The notes below the pieces were generated by a model. The model was not told where the DNA came from and did no database searches. It saw only the letters and a program-made list of their open reading frames with translations. From an uncultured Sporosarcina sp. (lineage in GTDB: Bacteria > Bacillota > Bacilli > Bacillales_A > Planococcaceae), in NCBI GenBank assembly GCA_947644645.1, contig CANSAF010000001.1:62001-126000 (forward strand): a DNA stretch of 64,000 nucleotides, given 5' to 3'. Of this stretch, positions 1 to 8,981 are shown piece by piece. How positions within the stretch are numbered: the first letter of the stretch is position 1; the number at the start of each line of letters is the position of its first letter. Position numbers and translations under genes: made by a program.

Positions 1-351
1 ATGGATGAAGCGACGTCGATGCTTGATCCACAAGGAAGAGACGAAGTGATACGAATTGTATCTTCTTTAAAAGAATCGACAAATTTAACGGTCATTTCGA
101 TTACACATGATCTTGAAGAAGCGAGACTTGCGGACCGGATTATTGTGATGAATGAAGGAAAAATGCTTTTCACGGGGACACCTGAAGAAGTATTTGCACA
201 GCAGGAAATTTTAACGTCAATTGGTTTGGACATTCCGTTTGCGATGAATTTATCAAACTTAATACGGAAAAATGGTTTAGCATTAAATGGTGAATATATG
301 ACAGAAGAAGAATTGGTGAATGAACTATGGACATCTCACTTCAACAAGTAG
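1..351 (+). CDS. ecfA1: Energy-coupling factor transporter ATPase EcfA1 (3' part only)
   Basis: This is the C-terminal part of an ABC ATPase cut by the window edge. The first residues, MDEATSMLDP, are the Walker B/D-loop region, so the ATG at base 1 is internal and the true start lies upstream. The H-loop follows (SITHDLEEA, about residue 35). EcfA1 pairs with EcfA2 and EcfT to power uptake of vitamins and other micronutrients through interchangeable S components. Its stop overlaps the start of the next ATPase, as expected for the ecfA1-ecfA2-ecfT operon. The assignment as EcfA1 rests on position and order. Confidence 0.93.
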   Translation: MDEATSMLDPQGRDEVIRIVSSLKESTNLTVISITHDLEEARLADRIIVMNEGKMLFTGTPEEVFAQQEILTSIGLDIPFAMNLSNLIRKNGLALNGEYMTEEELVNELWTSHFNK

Positions 352-1196
352 GGTATTTATACGGAAAGGATACACCTTTTGAAAAAAGAGCCTTGCATGA
401 AGTCAATGCGATGATTCAATCGGGTTCTTATACGGCAATTGTGGGTCATACAGGTTCGGGGAAGTCAACGTTACTGATGCATTTGAATGGTCTTTTAAAG
501 CCTTCTGAGGGCGTCGTAAGCGTGGGAGAACTCGATATAGACCGGAAAACAAAAGCGAAAAAATTAAAGGAAACTAGACGTCGAGTGGGCATTGTATTTC
601 AATTTCCAGAGCATCAGTTGTTTGAAGAGACGGTGTTGAAAGATATCATGTTTGGTCCTTTAAATTATGGCGTGCCAGAAGATGAAGCTGAAAAAAGAGC
701 TTATGAACTTTTGGAATTACTAGGTTTGCCTAAAGACGTTGCCGATCAATCACCTTTTGAGCTATCAGGTGGTCAAATGCGACGTGTAGCGATTGCAGGA
801 GTACTTGCTTTTAACCCTTCTATATTGGTATTAGACGAGCCGACTGCAGGGCTAGATCCGCGTGGGCGACATGAAATTATGGAGTTATTTCATACTTTAC
901 ATAAGAAAGAAAATCTCACGACGATTCTTGTGACACATAGTATGGAAGATGCCGCTAAGTATGCTGACCAAGTGATCGTCATGCATGGTGGAACGGCTGT
1001 AATGAGTGGCTCGCCTGAAGAAGTATTTGCAGATGAAAAGAAGTTACAAGCGTACCGATTAGGTGTACCAAGGACGGTTAAATTTCAAAGAGATATCGAA
1101 AAGTTAATCGGCCGAAGCTTAGAAGGAATTGCTTTAACAGAAGAAGCGTTGGCAAAAATGATTGTTACGGCTGCAAAGGGGGATTTGTCATGTTAG
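327..1196 (+). CDS. ecfA2: Energy-coupling factor transporter ATPase EcfA2
   Basis: A complete 289-residue ABC ATPase. Walker A is GHTGSGKST (about residues 40-48), the signature is LSGGQMRR and Walker B is VLDEPTAGLDP, followed by the H-loop VTHSMED. It forms the EcfA1-EcfA2 ATPase heterodimer that drives ECF-type vitamin importers at the membrane. The gene begins inside the last codons of ecfA1 and ends overlapping ecfT, so the three are translationally coupled. Length and order match the family in Bacillales. Confidence 0.96.
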   Translation: MDISLQQVGYLYGKDTPFEKRALHEVNAMIQSGSYTAIVGHTGSGKSTLLMHLNGLLKPSEGVVSVGELDIDRKTKAKKLKETRRRVGIVFQFPEHQLFEETVLKDIMFGPLNYGVPEDEAEKRAYELLELLGLPKDVADQSPFELSGGQMRRVAIAGVLAFNPSILVLDEPTAGLDPRGRHEIMELFHTLHKKENLTTILVTHSMEDAAKYADQVIVMHGGTAVMSGSPEEVFADEKKLQAYRLGVPRTVKFQRDIEKLIGRSLEGIALTEEALAKMIVTAAKGDLSC

Positions 1197-1987
1197 AAAA
1201 GATGATTTTCGGGCGTTTTATACCGGGACAATCTTTTGTGCATCGACTAGATCCGCGGTCAAAATTGCTTTTTGTATTACTCTTTGTTTTCGCTGTTTTT
1301 TTGGCGAATAATGTTGCGACATATGCATTATTACTTAGTTTTACACTGCTCGTTATTATGGCTTCGCGCATTCGGCTCTACTTTCTTTTAAATGGTTTAA
1401 AGCCTATTTTATTTTTAATCATATTCACTTTTTTCATGCATCTATTTTTCACGAGAGAAGGCGTTTTACTCGTCGATTGGAAAATGATTAAAGTTTATGA
1501 AGAAGGTTTGCGCCAAGGGATTTTCATTTCATTGCGCTTTCTTGTACTCGTTCTCATTACATCGATTTTAACATTGACGACATCGCCAATTTCAATTACT
1601 GATGGAATGGAAGATTTACTCGGTCCTTTTAAACGTTTTAAATTACCTGTTCACGAACTAGCGTTAATGATGTCTATTTCACTGCGATTTATTCCAACGT
1701 TAATGGACGAAACGGATAAAATATTAAAAGCACAACTTGCCCGGGGCTCTGATATTAGCTCGGGAACATTAAAAGAACGCGTTCGAGCAGTGATTCCTTT
1801 GCTTGTACCTCTTTTTGTCAGTGCTTTTAAACGAGCAGAAGATTTGGCAGTTGCGATGGAAGTTCGTGGTTATAGAGGCGGCGAAGGACGTACGAGATAT
1901 CGTCAATTGAAATGGGATTTTCGCGATACCATTGCGATGATTTTACTCGTTGTGCTAGTCGGTTCTCTTTATTTTTTAAGAGGCTAG
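1190..1987 (+). CDS. ecfT: Energy-coupling factor transporter transmembrane protein EcfT
   Basis: A 265-residue membrane protein with several hydrophobic segments (about residues 25-120 and a C-terminal segment at 245-262). Two Ala-Arg-Gly-like coupling motifs, AQLARG and MEVRG, are the known contacts with the ATPase pair. EcfT links the EcfA1-EcfA2 motor to substrate-binding S components. Its start overlaps the ecfA2 stop, and truA follows 12 bp after its end, so the operon continues into tRNA modification as in other Bacillales. Confidence 0.95.
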   Translation: MLEKMIFGRFIPGQSFVHRLDPRSKLLFVLLFVFAVFLANNVATYALLLSFTLLVIMASRIRLYFLLNGLKPILFLIIFTFFMHLFFTREGVLLVDWKMIKVYEEGLRQGIFISLRFLVLVLITSILTLTTSPISITDGMEDLLGPFKRFKLPVHELALMMSISLRFIPTLMDETDKILKAQLARGSDISSGTLKERVRAVIPLLVPLFVSAFKRAEDLAVAMEVRGYRGGEGRTRYRQLKWDFRDTIAMILLVVLVGSLYFLRG

Positions 1988-1999
1988 GAGGCGTAAGGA

Positions 2000-2743
2000 A
2001 TGGGTCGTGTAAAAGCGACTGTTGCTTATGACGGGACAAATTTTGCGGGCTATCAATCCCAACCCGGTATGAGAACAGTCCAATCAGAAATTGATAAAGC
2101 ACTTGTTAAAATTCATAAAGATAAAAGTGCTCATTCAGTTGCAAGTGGCAGGACGGATGCAGGTGTTCATGCGAATGGACAAGTGATTCATTTTGATACG
2201 TCACTGACATTGGCGGTGGATCGTTGGAAAATGGCTTTGAATGTTTTATTGCCGACAGATATTCGAATCGTTCAAGTAGAATATGTGAATGAAGATTTTC
2301 ATGCGCGCTATTCTGCAACTGGAAAAACGTATATCTTTAAATGGTCGTATGCGGAAGTTCATAGTCCGTTTGAAAGGAATTATTCAGTTCATCTTGAAAA
2401 ATGGCGCCCGAACGTTGAGAAAATGAAAGAAGCGGCACAGCATTTTATCGGCACACATGATTTCACGAGTTTTTGTTCGTCGAAAACAGCTACTTCTAAT
2501 CGTGTACGCACAGTAAGAGAGTTGTCATTAGTCCAAGAAGGCGAAGAACTCATCATGACGATAGAAGGTGATGGTTTTCTTTACAATATGGTTCGAACGA
2601 TTGCAGGGATGTTGCTAGCGGTCGGAAAAGGTTGGTATGAGCCGGAAGAAGTGAAGGATATCCTCGCTTTAAAAGACAGGCAGGCAGCAAGTAAAACGGC
2701 ACCAGCGCATGGGCTTTATTTAGAAAATGTGACGTATGATTAA
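2000..2743 (+). CDS. truA: tRNA pseudouridine(38-40) synthase TruA
   Basis: TruA isomerises uridines 38-40 in the anticodon stem-loop of many tRNAs. The 247-residue protein carries the catalytic motif SGRTDAGVHA with the nucleophilic Asp at about residue 53. A conserved GDGFLYNMVR motif lies near the C-terminus. The start has a clear ribosome site (AGGAGG) about 10 bases upstream. It is the last gene of the ecf operon; a new promoter for rplM follows about 125 bp downstream. Confidence 0.96.
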   Translation: MGRVKATVAYDGTNFAGYQSQPGMRTVQSEIDKALVKIHKDKSAHSVASGRTDAGVHANGQVIHFDTSLTLAVDRWKMALNVLLPTDIRIVQVEYVNEDFHARYSATGKTYIFKWSYAEVHSPFERNYSVHLEKWRPNVEKMKEAAQHFIGTHDFTSFCSSKTATSNRVRTVRELSLVQEGEELIMTIEGDGFLYNMVRTIAGMLLAVGKGWYEPEEVKDILALKDRQAASKTAPAHGLYLENVTYD

Positions 2744-2867
2744 TGCAAAAAAAAGATAAATGATACGGGATTTTTTGTTTTGAAATGAAGAATTCAGCGT
2801 CAAAAATGACTTTAAATGAATTCAGATAAAACGGAACAACTTTCCCACGTGTTTTTTCTCAAAACGC

Positions 2868-2896
2868 TTGACTAAAAGGGGAATCCATTATATTAT
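2868..2896 (+). promoter_or_regulatory. Sigma-A promoter of rplM-rpsI
   Basis: TTGACT at 2868-2873 and TATTAT at 2891-2896 are separated by exactly 17 bp. This predicts transcription from about 2903 and leaves a leader of about 100 nt before rplM. Confidence 0.8.
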
Positions 2897-2902
2897 TAGT
2901 AA

Positions 2903-3002
2903 TGGTATTTCTAAGACCCCACAATTATGCCCCGGAAGGTTATTTGTGTTTAGGGATATAGATTAAATCGGGAAATTTACTGTTAATTAGGAGGAAAAAA
3001 AT
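2903..3002 (+). promoter_or_regulatory. 5' leader of rplM, probable L13 autoregulatory leader
   Basis: A leader of about 100 nt lies between the predicted start site and the rplM start. It contains the segment CCCCACAATTATGCCCCGG (2917-2935), then a strong AGGAGG. Bacillales rplM mRNAs are known to carry a structured L13 leader. I did not fold the sequence or match it to the family model, so the assignment rests on position and base composition. Confidence 0.5.
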
Positions 3003-3440
3003 ATGCGTACAACATTCATGGCAAAAGGCCACGAAGTAGAACGTAAATGGTATGTTGTCGACGCTGAAGGTCAAACGCTTGGTCGTTTAGCTTCTGAAGT
3101 TGCAGCACTTTTACGTGGAAAACATAAACCAACATTCACACCTCACGTTGATACAGGTGATCACGTGATTATTATCAATGCTGAAAAAATTCAACTGACA
3201 GGTAACAAACTTAAAGATAAGAAATATTACCGTCACTCAGGTTACACAGGTAGCTTAAAAGAGCGTACTGCACTTGAAATGCGCACAAACTACCCAACAA
3301 AAATGCTTGAGCTTGCAATTAAAGGAATGCTTCCAAAAGGTCCTTTAGGTAGCCAGACATTCAGAAAATTAAACGTATATGCTGGGTCAGATCACCCACA
3401 TGCAGCACAACAACCAGAAGTTTACGAGCTTCGTGGATAA
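3003..3440 (+). CDS. rplM: 50S ribosomal protein L13
   Basis: A 145-residue protein, the usual length for Bacillales L13. Conserved segments include [24 protein letters not shown] and MLPKGPLG, and it ends PEVYELRG. L13 is an early-assembling large-subunit protein. It has its own promoter and leader, and rpsI follows after 18 bp. Confidence 0.98.
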   Translation: MRTTFMAKGHEVERKWYVVDAEGQTLGRLASEVAALLRGKHKPTFTPHVDTGDHVIIINAEKIQLTGNKLKDKKYYRHSGYTGSLKERTALEMRTNYPTKMLELAIKGMLPKGPLGSQTFRKLNVYAGSDHPHAAQQPEVYELRG

Positions 3441-3458
3441 TAAGAGGAGGAAATAACT

Positions 3459-3851
3459 TTGGCACAAGTACAATATCTCGGCACTGGCCGTCGTAAAAGT
3501 TCAGTAGCTCGTGTACGTCTAGTACCTGGTGATGGACAAATTATCATCAACAATCGTGACGTAGAAGACTACGTACCATTCGAAACATTACGTGAAGTAA
3601 TTAAACAACCATTAGTAGCAACTGAAACATTAGGAAGCTACAACGTTTTAGTAAACGTTCATGGTGGTGGATTTACAGGTCAAGCTGGCGCAATCCGTCA
3701 CGGCGTTGCACGTGCACTATTAAACGTTGACCCGGACTTCCGTCCAACACTTAAATCAGCAGGATTCTTAACACGTGACTCACGTATGAAAGAACGTGCG
3801 AAATACGGTTTCCGCGGCGCTCGTCGTAAACCACAATTCTCAAAACGTTAA
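3459..3851 (+). CDS. rpsI: 30S ribosomal protein S9
   Basis: A 130-residue protein starting with TTG, preceded by a strong AGAGGAGG. It shows the S9 hallmarks [14 protein letters not shown] near the start and the basic tail [10 protein letters not shown], which reaches the ribosomal P-site tRNA. It is cotranscribed with rplM and followed by a strong intrinsic terminator. Confidence 0.98.
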   Translation: MAQVQYLGTGRRKSSVARVRLVPGDGQIIINNRDVEDYVPFETLREVIKQPLVATETLGSYNVLVNVHGGGFTGQAGAIRHGVARALLNVDPDFRPTLKSAGFLTRDSRMKERAKYGFRGARRKPQFSKR

Positions 3852-3870
3852 TTTTACATTACTCGTTTCA

Positions 3871-3906
3871 AAACCCTTTCTCACTTTGGTGGGAGAGGGT
3901 TTTTTG
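3871..3906 (+). terminator. Intrinsic terminator of rplM-rpsI
   Basis: The arms AACCCTTTCTCAC and GTGGGAGAGGGTT enclose a short loop and are followed by a T run. The hairpin lies 20 bp after the rpsI stop. Confidence 0.9.
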
Positions 3907-4073
3907 GTTTAAACATACATGTATATTTAAACTTGCTGTATAAGGTTAGGTTTATCTTTCACATCGGATAAAATCTCCTGCAGCATAGATTCTTTAAATC
4001 ATAAGAGAACTCCTTGAAATAGATTTGATACTTACGAGATGTATCCGTATGCTACAAATTAGAACGTGAATGT

Positions 4074-4088
4074 TATACTTCGTGTATA
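4074..4088 (+). promoter_or_regulatory. Possible operator/-10 region of the XRE-AbrB regulator gene
   Basis: The inverted repeat TATAC-N5-GTATA overlaps a -10-like TATACT at 4074-4079, about 50 bp upstream of the regulator start. This would suit autorepression by the downstream HTH protein. The -35 element is poor, so this remains a candidate. Confidence 0.35.
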
Positions 4089-4137
4089 GAATAGTGTGGA
4101 AACTTCCTCCATACTTGAATAAGGAGGTGTGAAAAAT

Positions 4138-4569
4138 ATGATAAGTACGAATTTAAAACGACTAAGAAATATCCATCAATACACTCAGGAAATGCTAGCT
4201 GAGGAACTAGGCGTATCTCGCCAAGTCATCGCCAAATGGGAGCGAGGAGAATCTACACCGGATCTTTATTTTTGTGTGAAACTAGCAGAGCTATATAATG
4301 TTACATTAGATAATTTAGTAAATTATAACGAAAGTGAAGTTGGTTTATCGGTTCCACCGAAAGGTAAACATTTATTTGGATCCACAACTGTTGGAGATAG
4401 AGGTCAAATCGTTATTCCAAAAAAGGCTCGGGAAGTTTTTCATATAAAAGCAGGGGATACTTTAATTATAGTTGGTGATGAGGAGAGAGGTCTAGCGATT
4501 ATTCCTCAATCTTACATGCAAGGATTTTTCCCTCCTAATGTGTTCTTAAGGGAGGAGGATGACAAATGA
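4138..4569 (+). CDS. XRE-family regulator fused to a SpoVT/AbrB domain
   Basis: A 143-residue regulator. Residues about 1-60 form a Cro/CI-type helix-turn-helix (LAEELGVSRQVIAKWERGES). Residues about 80-125 form an AbrB-like swapped-hairpin domain (TVGDRGQIVIPKKAREVF). Both domains bind DNA in their own families, so this is a two-headed regulator. I chose the ATG at 4138 because AAGGAGGTG ends 8 bases before it; an in-frame GTG at 4129 overlaps that ribosome site. The stop overlaps the ATPase start (ATGA), so it very probably controls the ABC pair behind it. The signal is unknown. Confidence 0.85.
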   Translation: MISTNLKRLRNIHQYTQEMLAEELGVSRQVIAKWERGESTPDLYFCVKLAELYNVTLDNLVNYNESEVGLSVPPKGKHLFGSTTVGDRGQIVIPKKAREVFHIKAGDTLIIVGDEERGLAIIPQSYMQGFFPPNVFLREEDDK

Positions 4570-5294
4570 TTGCAATTATGACTGAAAAGTTATCAAAAGA
4601 ATATGGTGAAATAAAAGCAGTTGATGAAGTTTCTATCCAGGTGAACAAGGGAGAGGTATTTTCATTATTAGGTATGAATGGTGCTGGGAAATCAACTTTG
4701 ATCAAAATGCTGTGTTGTCTAGTCAAGCCTAGCGGAGGGAAAGCAGCTATATTAGGACATGATGTAATGAACGAGACGAGTCAGGTAAAACAAGTTATTG
4801 CTGTGGCTCCACAAGAAACAGCTATTGCTCCCAATTTAACTGTCTATGAAAACTTAGAGCTTATGGCAGGCATTCATGGTTTTTTAAAAAAGGAAAAAAC
4901 GCGGAAAGTGAATGAAATGATGAATACATTCTCGCTTTACCCTTTCGGTAAGCAGAAAGGTAAGACCTTATCAGGTGGTTGGAAGAGGAGATTAAGTATC
5001 GCAATGGCATTAGTCAGTGAACCAGATATTTTATTTTTAGACGAGCCAACTGTTGGACTTGATTTGTTAGCAAGAAGAGAGCTTTGGGGAGTTATAAAAG
5101 ATTTAAAAAACAAAGTGACTATTATTTTAACGACCCATTATTTAGAAGAAGCAGAGAGTCTATCAGATCGCATATGTATATTACAAAAGGGAAAAATAAA
5201 AGCTTTAGGAACAGTCGATGAATTAATTGATGAAACAAGTACCACCACATTTGAAGATGCATTTGTTCATTTGGTTATGGAGGAAAGTGTATGA
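4566..5294 (+). CDS. ABC transporter ATP-binding protein (ABC-2/DrrA type)
   Basis: A 242-residue ATPase with Walker A GMNGAGKST, signature LSGGWKRR, Walker B ILFLDEPTVGLD and H-loop TTHYLEE. The form fits the drug/bacteriocin/lipid export class that pairs with a six-helix ABC-2 permease. The signature has Trp where Gln is usual (SGGW). It overlaps both the regulator upstream and the permease downstream by 4 bases, making a tight three-gene operon. The substrate cannot be told from sequence. Confidence 0.88.
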   Translation: MIAIMTEKLSKEYGEIKAVDEVSIQVNKGEVFSLLGMNGAGKSTLIKMLCCLVKPSGGKAAILGHDVMNETSQVKQVIAVAPQETAIAPNLTVYENLELMAGIHGFLKKEKTRKVNEMMNTFSLYPFGKQKGKTLSGGWKRRLSIAMALVSEPDILFLDEPTVGLDLLARRELWGVIKDLKNKVTIILTTHYLEEAESLSDRICILQKGKIKALGTVDELIDETSTTTFEDAFVHLVMEESV

Positions 5295-6022
5295 TGAAAA
5301 CGCTTATTTTTAGCTCACGTACAATGAAGGAAATAATTCGCGACCCCATTTCTTTGTTTTTTGGACTAGCGTTCCCAGTCATTCTTCTGATTCTATTAAC
5401 TTTAATAAATAAAAATATACCAACAAATCAATTTGACATAGTTTATCTAACACCAGGAATTGCTGTATTTGGATTGTCATTTATGGCTTTGTTCGCCGGA
5501 CAAATTATTGCAAAAGATAGAACTAGTGAATTTTTAACTAGGCTCTTTACAACACCGATGAAAGCAAAAGATTTCATACTTGGTTATACGTTTCCGCTCC
5601 TTCCAATGGCTTTTATACAAATAGTATTATGTTTTGTTGTAGCACTATTTTTAGGAATGGAGTTTACTTTTGCAATCATTATAACAATACTCTCCATCTT
5701 ACCAATAGGAGTTGTTTTTATTTGTTCTGGGCTTTTACTTGGCAGTATATTAAGTGAAAAGGCAGTAGGTGGAGTTTGCGGTGCATTGCTGACGAATGTG
5801 ACGGCTTGGTTCTCAGGCGCATGGTTCGATGTTGAGTTAGTTGGTGGCATATTTGAAAAGATTGCTTATGTACTTCCTTTTTTTCATGCAGTAGAAGTGG
5901 GAAGAGCGGGGATGACAGGTCAATATGCCGCTATGTTTCCAGATTTATGGTGGGTACTTGGATATAGTATCGTTATCAGTATATTAGCGGTTTACGTATT
6001 TCGAAAGAAGATGAGTTTATAA
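5291..6022 (+). CDS. ABC-2 type transporter permease
   Basis: A 243-residue membrane protein with about six hydrophobic segments, beginning SRTMKEIIRDPISLFFGLAFP, the usual N-terminus of ABC-2 permeases. It is the membrane partner of the ATPase with which it overlaps. A second ATG three bases on is an equally possible start. The likely role is export of a small molecule, peptide or lipid. Confidence 0.85.
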   Translation: MMKTLIFSSRTMKEIIRDPISLFFGLAFPVILLILLTLINKNIPTNQFDIVYLTPGIAVFGLSFMALFAGQIIAKDRTSEFLTRLFTTPMKAKDFILGYTFPLLPMAFIQIVLCFVVALFLGMEFTFAIIITILSILPIGVVFICSGLLLGSILSEKAVGGVCGALLTNVTAWFSGAWFDVELVGGIFEKIAYVLPFFHAVEVGRAGMTGQYAAMFPDLWWVLGYSIVISILAVYVFRKKMSL

Positions 6023-6393
6023 TAGAAATATAATTACATTTACTTTTGATAGAGGTATTTTCGAACAGAATGGAAATAACAAATCCTGGTCCTCCGTTAA
6101 TAAATATAAAGCGTTTTTTTAGATAGCCCGCCTAGATCAAGAAATGAAATGCTAGTATTCTCAGCAAGCCATGAAGGTATGAAGCTTATATTTTGACTTA
6201 CTGCTTTTTTATAAAGGAAATTGAATATTATAAAATGGTATTGCCCTTTTTCGGTTTTCTTGGAAAAGGGTTATTTTATTTTGTTATGTCTTCAAAAGTA
6301 ACTGATTAACTTTATACCCTTTCACGTGTATCTTTTCGAAAATTGAGTTACGATAATAAGTATCACAGAGTTAATAGGGAGGAAAAGAGCAAG
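6023..6393. other. Intergenic region of about 370 bp
   Basis: I see no convincing gene here. It is AT-rich and contains one weak hairpin at 6244-6270 (CCCTTTT...GGAAAAGGG followed by TTATTTTATTTT), which may end the ABC operon. No clear promoter for the next gene could be assigned. Confidence 0.5.
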
Positions 6394-7209
6394 ATGAAGA
6401 AATTTCCCAAAGATGCGATGCGTATGTTAAAAGAGACGAGTCGCACATTTTATATTCCAATTACTTTTTTACAGAAAGAACTAAAACATGCGGTTGCATC
6501 GGCTTATTTAGTATTCCGTGCAATTGATGAAATTGAAGATGATGAACGATTAGATAATGATGTTAAACATGATATTTTAATGCAAGTGAGTGAACTTTTT
6601 AAAACGCCATTCGACAATGAGGCATACTTGCGTATATTAGGGGATACGAAGGAACAATTACCAGAAGTAGCGATTCGTTTAGAGGAGTGGCTCGAAGCTT
6701 GTCCAGAAGAAGCTTTATCAATTGTCATGGACGCGGCAAATGAAATGGCATACGGGATGGCGAAATGGTCAAAAGTCAATTGGAACATCGAGACACGTGA
6801 AGATTTAGATGACTATACATACTATGTCGCGGGTCTTGTCGGTGTGATGCTTTCTGATTTATGGGCATTATATGCGGGAGAAAAAACAGACCGAGAACTG
6901 GCGATTGGTTATGGTAGAGGACTGCAAGCGGTGAATATTTTACGCAATGAAGAAGAAGATATGGACGAGCGTGGTGTTAGTTTTGTACCAGATGGTTGGA
7001 CGCGTCAAGATTTATTTGATTATGCCAATGAAAATTTAGCGCAAGCAGATGAATATATGAAGTCGCTTACGAAGAAAAGCGTCTTGCTATTTTGTCGTTT
7101 GCCGCTTGCATTGGCACATAAAACATTGAAAGCGATGGAAGAAGGTCGCGAGAAAATGACACGTGCAGAAGTTGAAGAAACGGTGAAAGATGTACAAATA
7201 AAAGCCTAA
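6394..7209 (+). CDS. Squalene/phytoene synthase family protein, YisP-like
   Basis: A 271-residue all-alpha protein of the trans-isoprenyl diphosphate synthase (head-to-head) family. The first acidic motif, RAIDEIEDDE, is at about residues 45-54. The second is NILRNEEEDMDERG, where the usual first Asp (NILRD) is Asn. B. subtilis YisP has the same size and has been reported to act as a farnesyl-diphosphate phosphatase, not a squalene synthase. The substitution here would fit that, but I compare from memory. The start at 6394 is set by GGGAGG upstream; an upstream in-frame extension lacks a ribosome site. The isoprenoid gene fni follows after 68 bp. Confidence 0.8.
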   Translation: MKKFPKDAMRMLKETSRTFYIPITFLQKELKHAVASAYLVFRAIDEIEDDERLDNDVKHDILMQVSELFKTPFDNEAYLRILGDTKEQLPEVAIRLEEWLEACPEEALSIVMDAANEMAYGMAKWSKVNWNIETREDLDDYTYYVAGLVGVMLSDLWALYAGEKTDRELAIGYGRGLQAVNILRNEEEDMDERGVSFVPDGWTRQDLFDYANENLAQADEYMKSLTKKSVLLFCRLPLALAHKTLKAMEEGREKMTRAEVEETVKDVQIKA

Positions 7210-7277
7210 AAATGATTGAACATGCATATCTTAAAATACGTTAAATGATTGATTTTACGATAAAAGTAGGTAGTATA

Positions 7278-8318
7278 ATGACAAATTCAATTGAACAAAG
7301 AAAGTCTGAGCATATTCAAATTTCATTAAACGAGCAAGTGACCGGTGAGTCTATTTCTACAGGTTTAGCAACTTATCGATTTATGCATAACGCACTTCCT
7401 GAAATTGCATTTGACGAAATATCGATGACGACAGAATTTCTAAATCATAATTGTCGTACACCTTTTTTAATCAGTTCTATGACGGGCGGCACTGAATTTG
7501 CAGAAAAAATTAACAGGAATTTAGCAATCGCAGCTGAAGCACAAGGTTGGATTTTTGCGCTAGGATCGACACGAGCATTATTGGATAACGACAGTCACCG
7601 GGCGTCTTTTCTGATGAGAAAATATGCGCCGAGTGTACCAATCATTGCAAATTTAGGGGCAGTCCAATTAAATTACGGTTATGGATTTGACGAATGCCAA
7701 AAGATTATTGAGAAGACGGAAGCAGATATGCTTGTCCTTCATTTAAATAGTATTCAAGAAGTCATTCAACCGAATGGCGATACAAATTTTAGTGGCTTAT
7801 TACAGAAAATAGAGCAATTATGTCGGAAATTAACTGTTCCAATCGGTGTAAAAGAAGTTGGTTGGGGTATTGACGGATTGATAGCGAGAAAATTAAAAGA
7901 TGTTGGAATTGCATTTATTGATGTAGCGGGCGCAGGTGGTACTTCTTGGAGTCAAGTTGAAAAGTTTCGCTCTACAGATCCAATTAAGCGTGCAGCTGCA
8001 GAAGCTTTTACAGACTGGGGCATCCCGACGACTGAAGCGATTCAACTAGTTCGAAAAGATGTTGGAACATTACCAATCATTGCAAGTGGCGGCATAGATT
8101 CAGGCGTGGATGGTGCAAAAACGATTGCATTGGGCGCGGATTTTGTAGGAATAGGGCGCGCAATTTTAAAAGCGGCAACTGAAAGTCCGGAAAAAGTAAT
8201 CGAAGCAATGCAAATAAAAGAAATGGAATTACGAATGGCGATGTTTGGAATCGGAGTTAAAACAATTCAAGAATTAAAAGAAACAACACGTTTGAAAAGA
8301 ATTGCCAGTTTGTTCTAG
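7278..8318 (+). CDS. fni: Type 2 isopentenyl-diphosphate isomerase (FMN-dependent)
   Basis: It interconverts isopentenyl and dimethylallyl diphosphate using reduced FMN and Mg2+. The 346-residue TIM-barrel protein shows SSMTGGTEFAEKINRNLA near the N-terminus, LHLNSIQEVIQPNGD, VKEVGWGI, the FMN-phosphate loop AGAGGTSW and ASGGIDSG. The ATG at 7278 gives the family's normal N-terminus; one at 7245 would add an unusual extension, though neither has a strong ribosome site. It sits between a YisP-like gene and glpP and could share transcripts with both. Confidence 0.93.
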   Translation: MTNSIEQRKSEHIQISLNEQVTGESISTGLATYRFMHNALPEIAFDEISMTTEFLNHNCRTPFLISSMTGGTEFAEKINRNLAIAAEAQGWIFALGSTRALLDNDSHRASFLMRKYAPSVPIIANLGAVQLNYGYGFDECQKIIEKTEADMLVLHLNSIQEVIQPNGDTNFSGLLQKIEQLCRKLTVPIGVKEVGWGIDGLIARKLKDVGIAFIDVAGAGGTSWSQVEKFRSTDPIKRAAAEAFTDWGIPTTEAIQLVRKDVGTLPIIASGGIDSGVDGAKTIALGADFVGIGRAILKAATESPEKVIEAMQIKEMELRMAMFGIGVKTIQELKETTRLKRIASLF

Positions 8319-8331
8319 GAGGTGATTATGG

Positions 8332-8886
8332 ATGCATTTTAATAATCAAAAAATACTACCTGCCGCAAGGAATATTAAGCAATTTGAACAATTACTGAAA
8401 ACCGATTTTCAATATATTGTGCTATTAGAAGTTCATATTAGTCATTTAAAGAAGTTGAAAACAGAGGCTAGTAAAAATGAAAAGAAACTCATTATTCATG
8501 CGGATTTAATTCAAGGATTGAAAACAGATAATTATGCAGCCGACTTTTTATGTAATGAAATTAGGCCTGCGGGGATTATTTCAACGCGTGCGAATATGAT
8601 CCAAAAAGCAAAGGGCAAAGGGATTATTGCGATTCAAAGAATGTTTTTATTGGATACGATTGCACTTGAAAAAAGTTATACACTGATTGAAATGGCTGAG
8701 CCAGATTATATTGAAATGTTACCTGGAGTGATTCCAGAGCTGATTAGTGAAGTACGTGAAAGAACGGGAATTCCGATTATTAATGGTGGGCTTATTCGTA
8801 CAAAAAAGCATATTGAGAATGCGTTGGCAGCAGGAGCAATTGCAGTTACGACATCTGATAAAACATTGTGGGCGGATCACGTTTGA
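8332..8886 (+). CDS. glpP: Glycerol-3-phosphate-responsive antiterminator GlpP
   Basis: A 184-residue single-domain TIM-barrel-like protein with NEIRPAGIISTRANMIQKA and GIPIINGGLIRTKKHIENAL, typical of the GlpP/YgcP family. With bound glycerol-3-phosphate it acts on the leader of glp mRNAs and prevents termination. Its target terminator lies 96 bp downstream. The start at 8332 is fixed by AGGAGGTG; an ATG four bases earlier runs into a stop at once. Confidence 0.93.
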   Translation: MHFNNQKILPAARNIKQFEQLLKTDFQYIVLLEVHISHLKKLKTEASKNEKKLIIHADLIQGLKTDNYAADFLCNEIRPAGIISTRANMIQKAKGKGIIAIQRMFLLDTIALEKSYTLIEMAEPDYIEMLPGVIPELISEVRERTGIPIINGGLIRTKKHIENALAAGAIAVTTSDKTLWADHV

Positions 8887-8918
8887 AGTATAAGTTAAAG
8901 AAAAATTTAAAAATCTTG

Positions 8919-8947
8919 TTGACATAGGAATTTTAATCTCGTATACT
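8919..8947 (+). promoter_or_regulatory. Promoter of glpFK
   Basis: TTGACA at 8919-8924 and TATACT at 8942-8947 have a 17-bp spacer, a near-consensus sigma-A promoter. Predicted transcription begins about 30 nt before the leader terminator. Confidence 0.85.
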
Positions 8948-8981
8948 GTCGATAAGTTAATAGCAAGTGGTTGAGTTTAGG

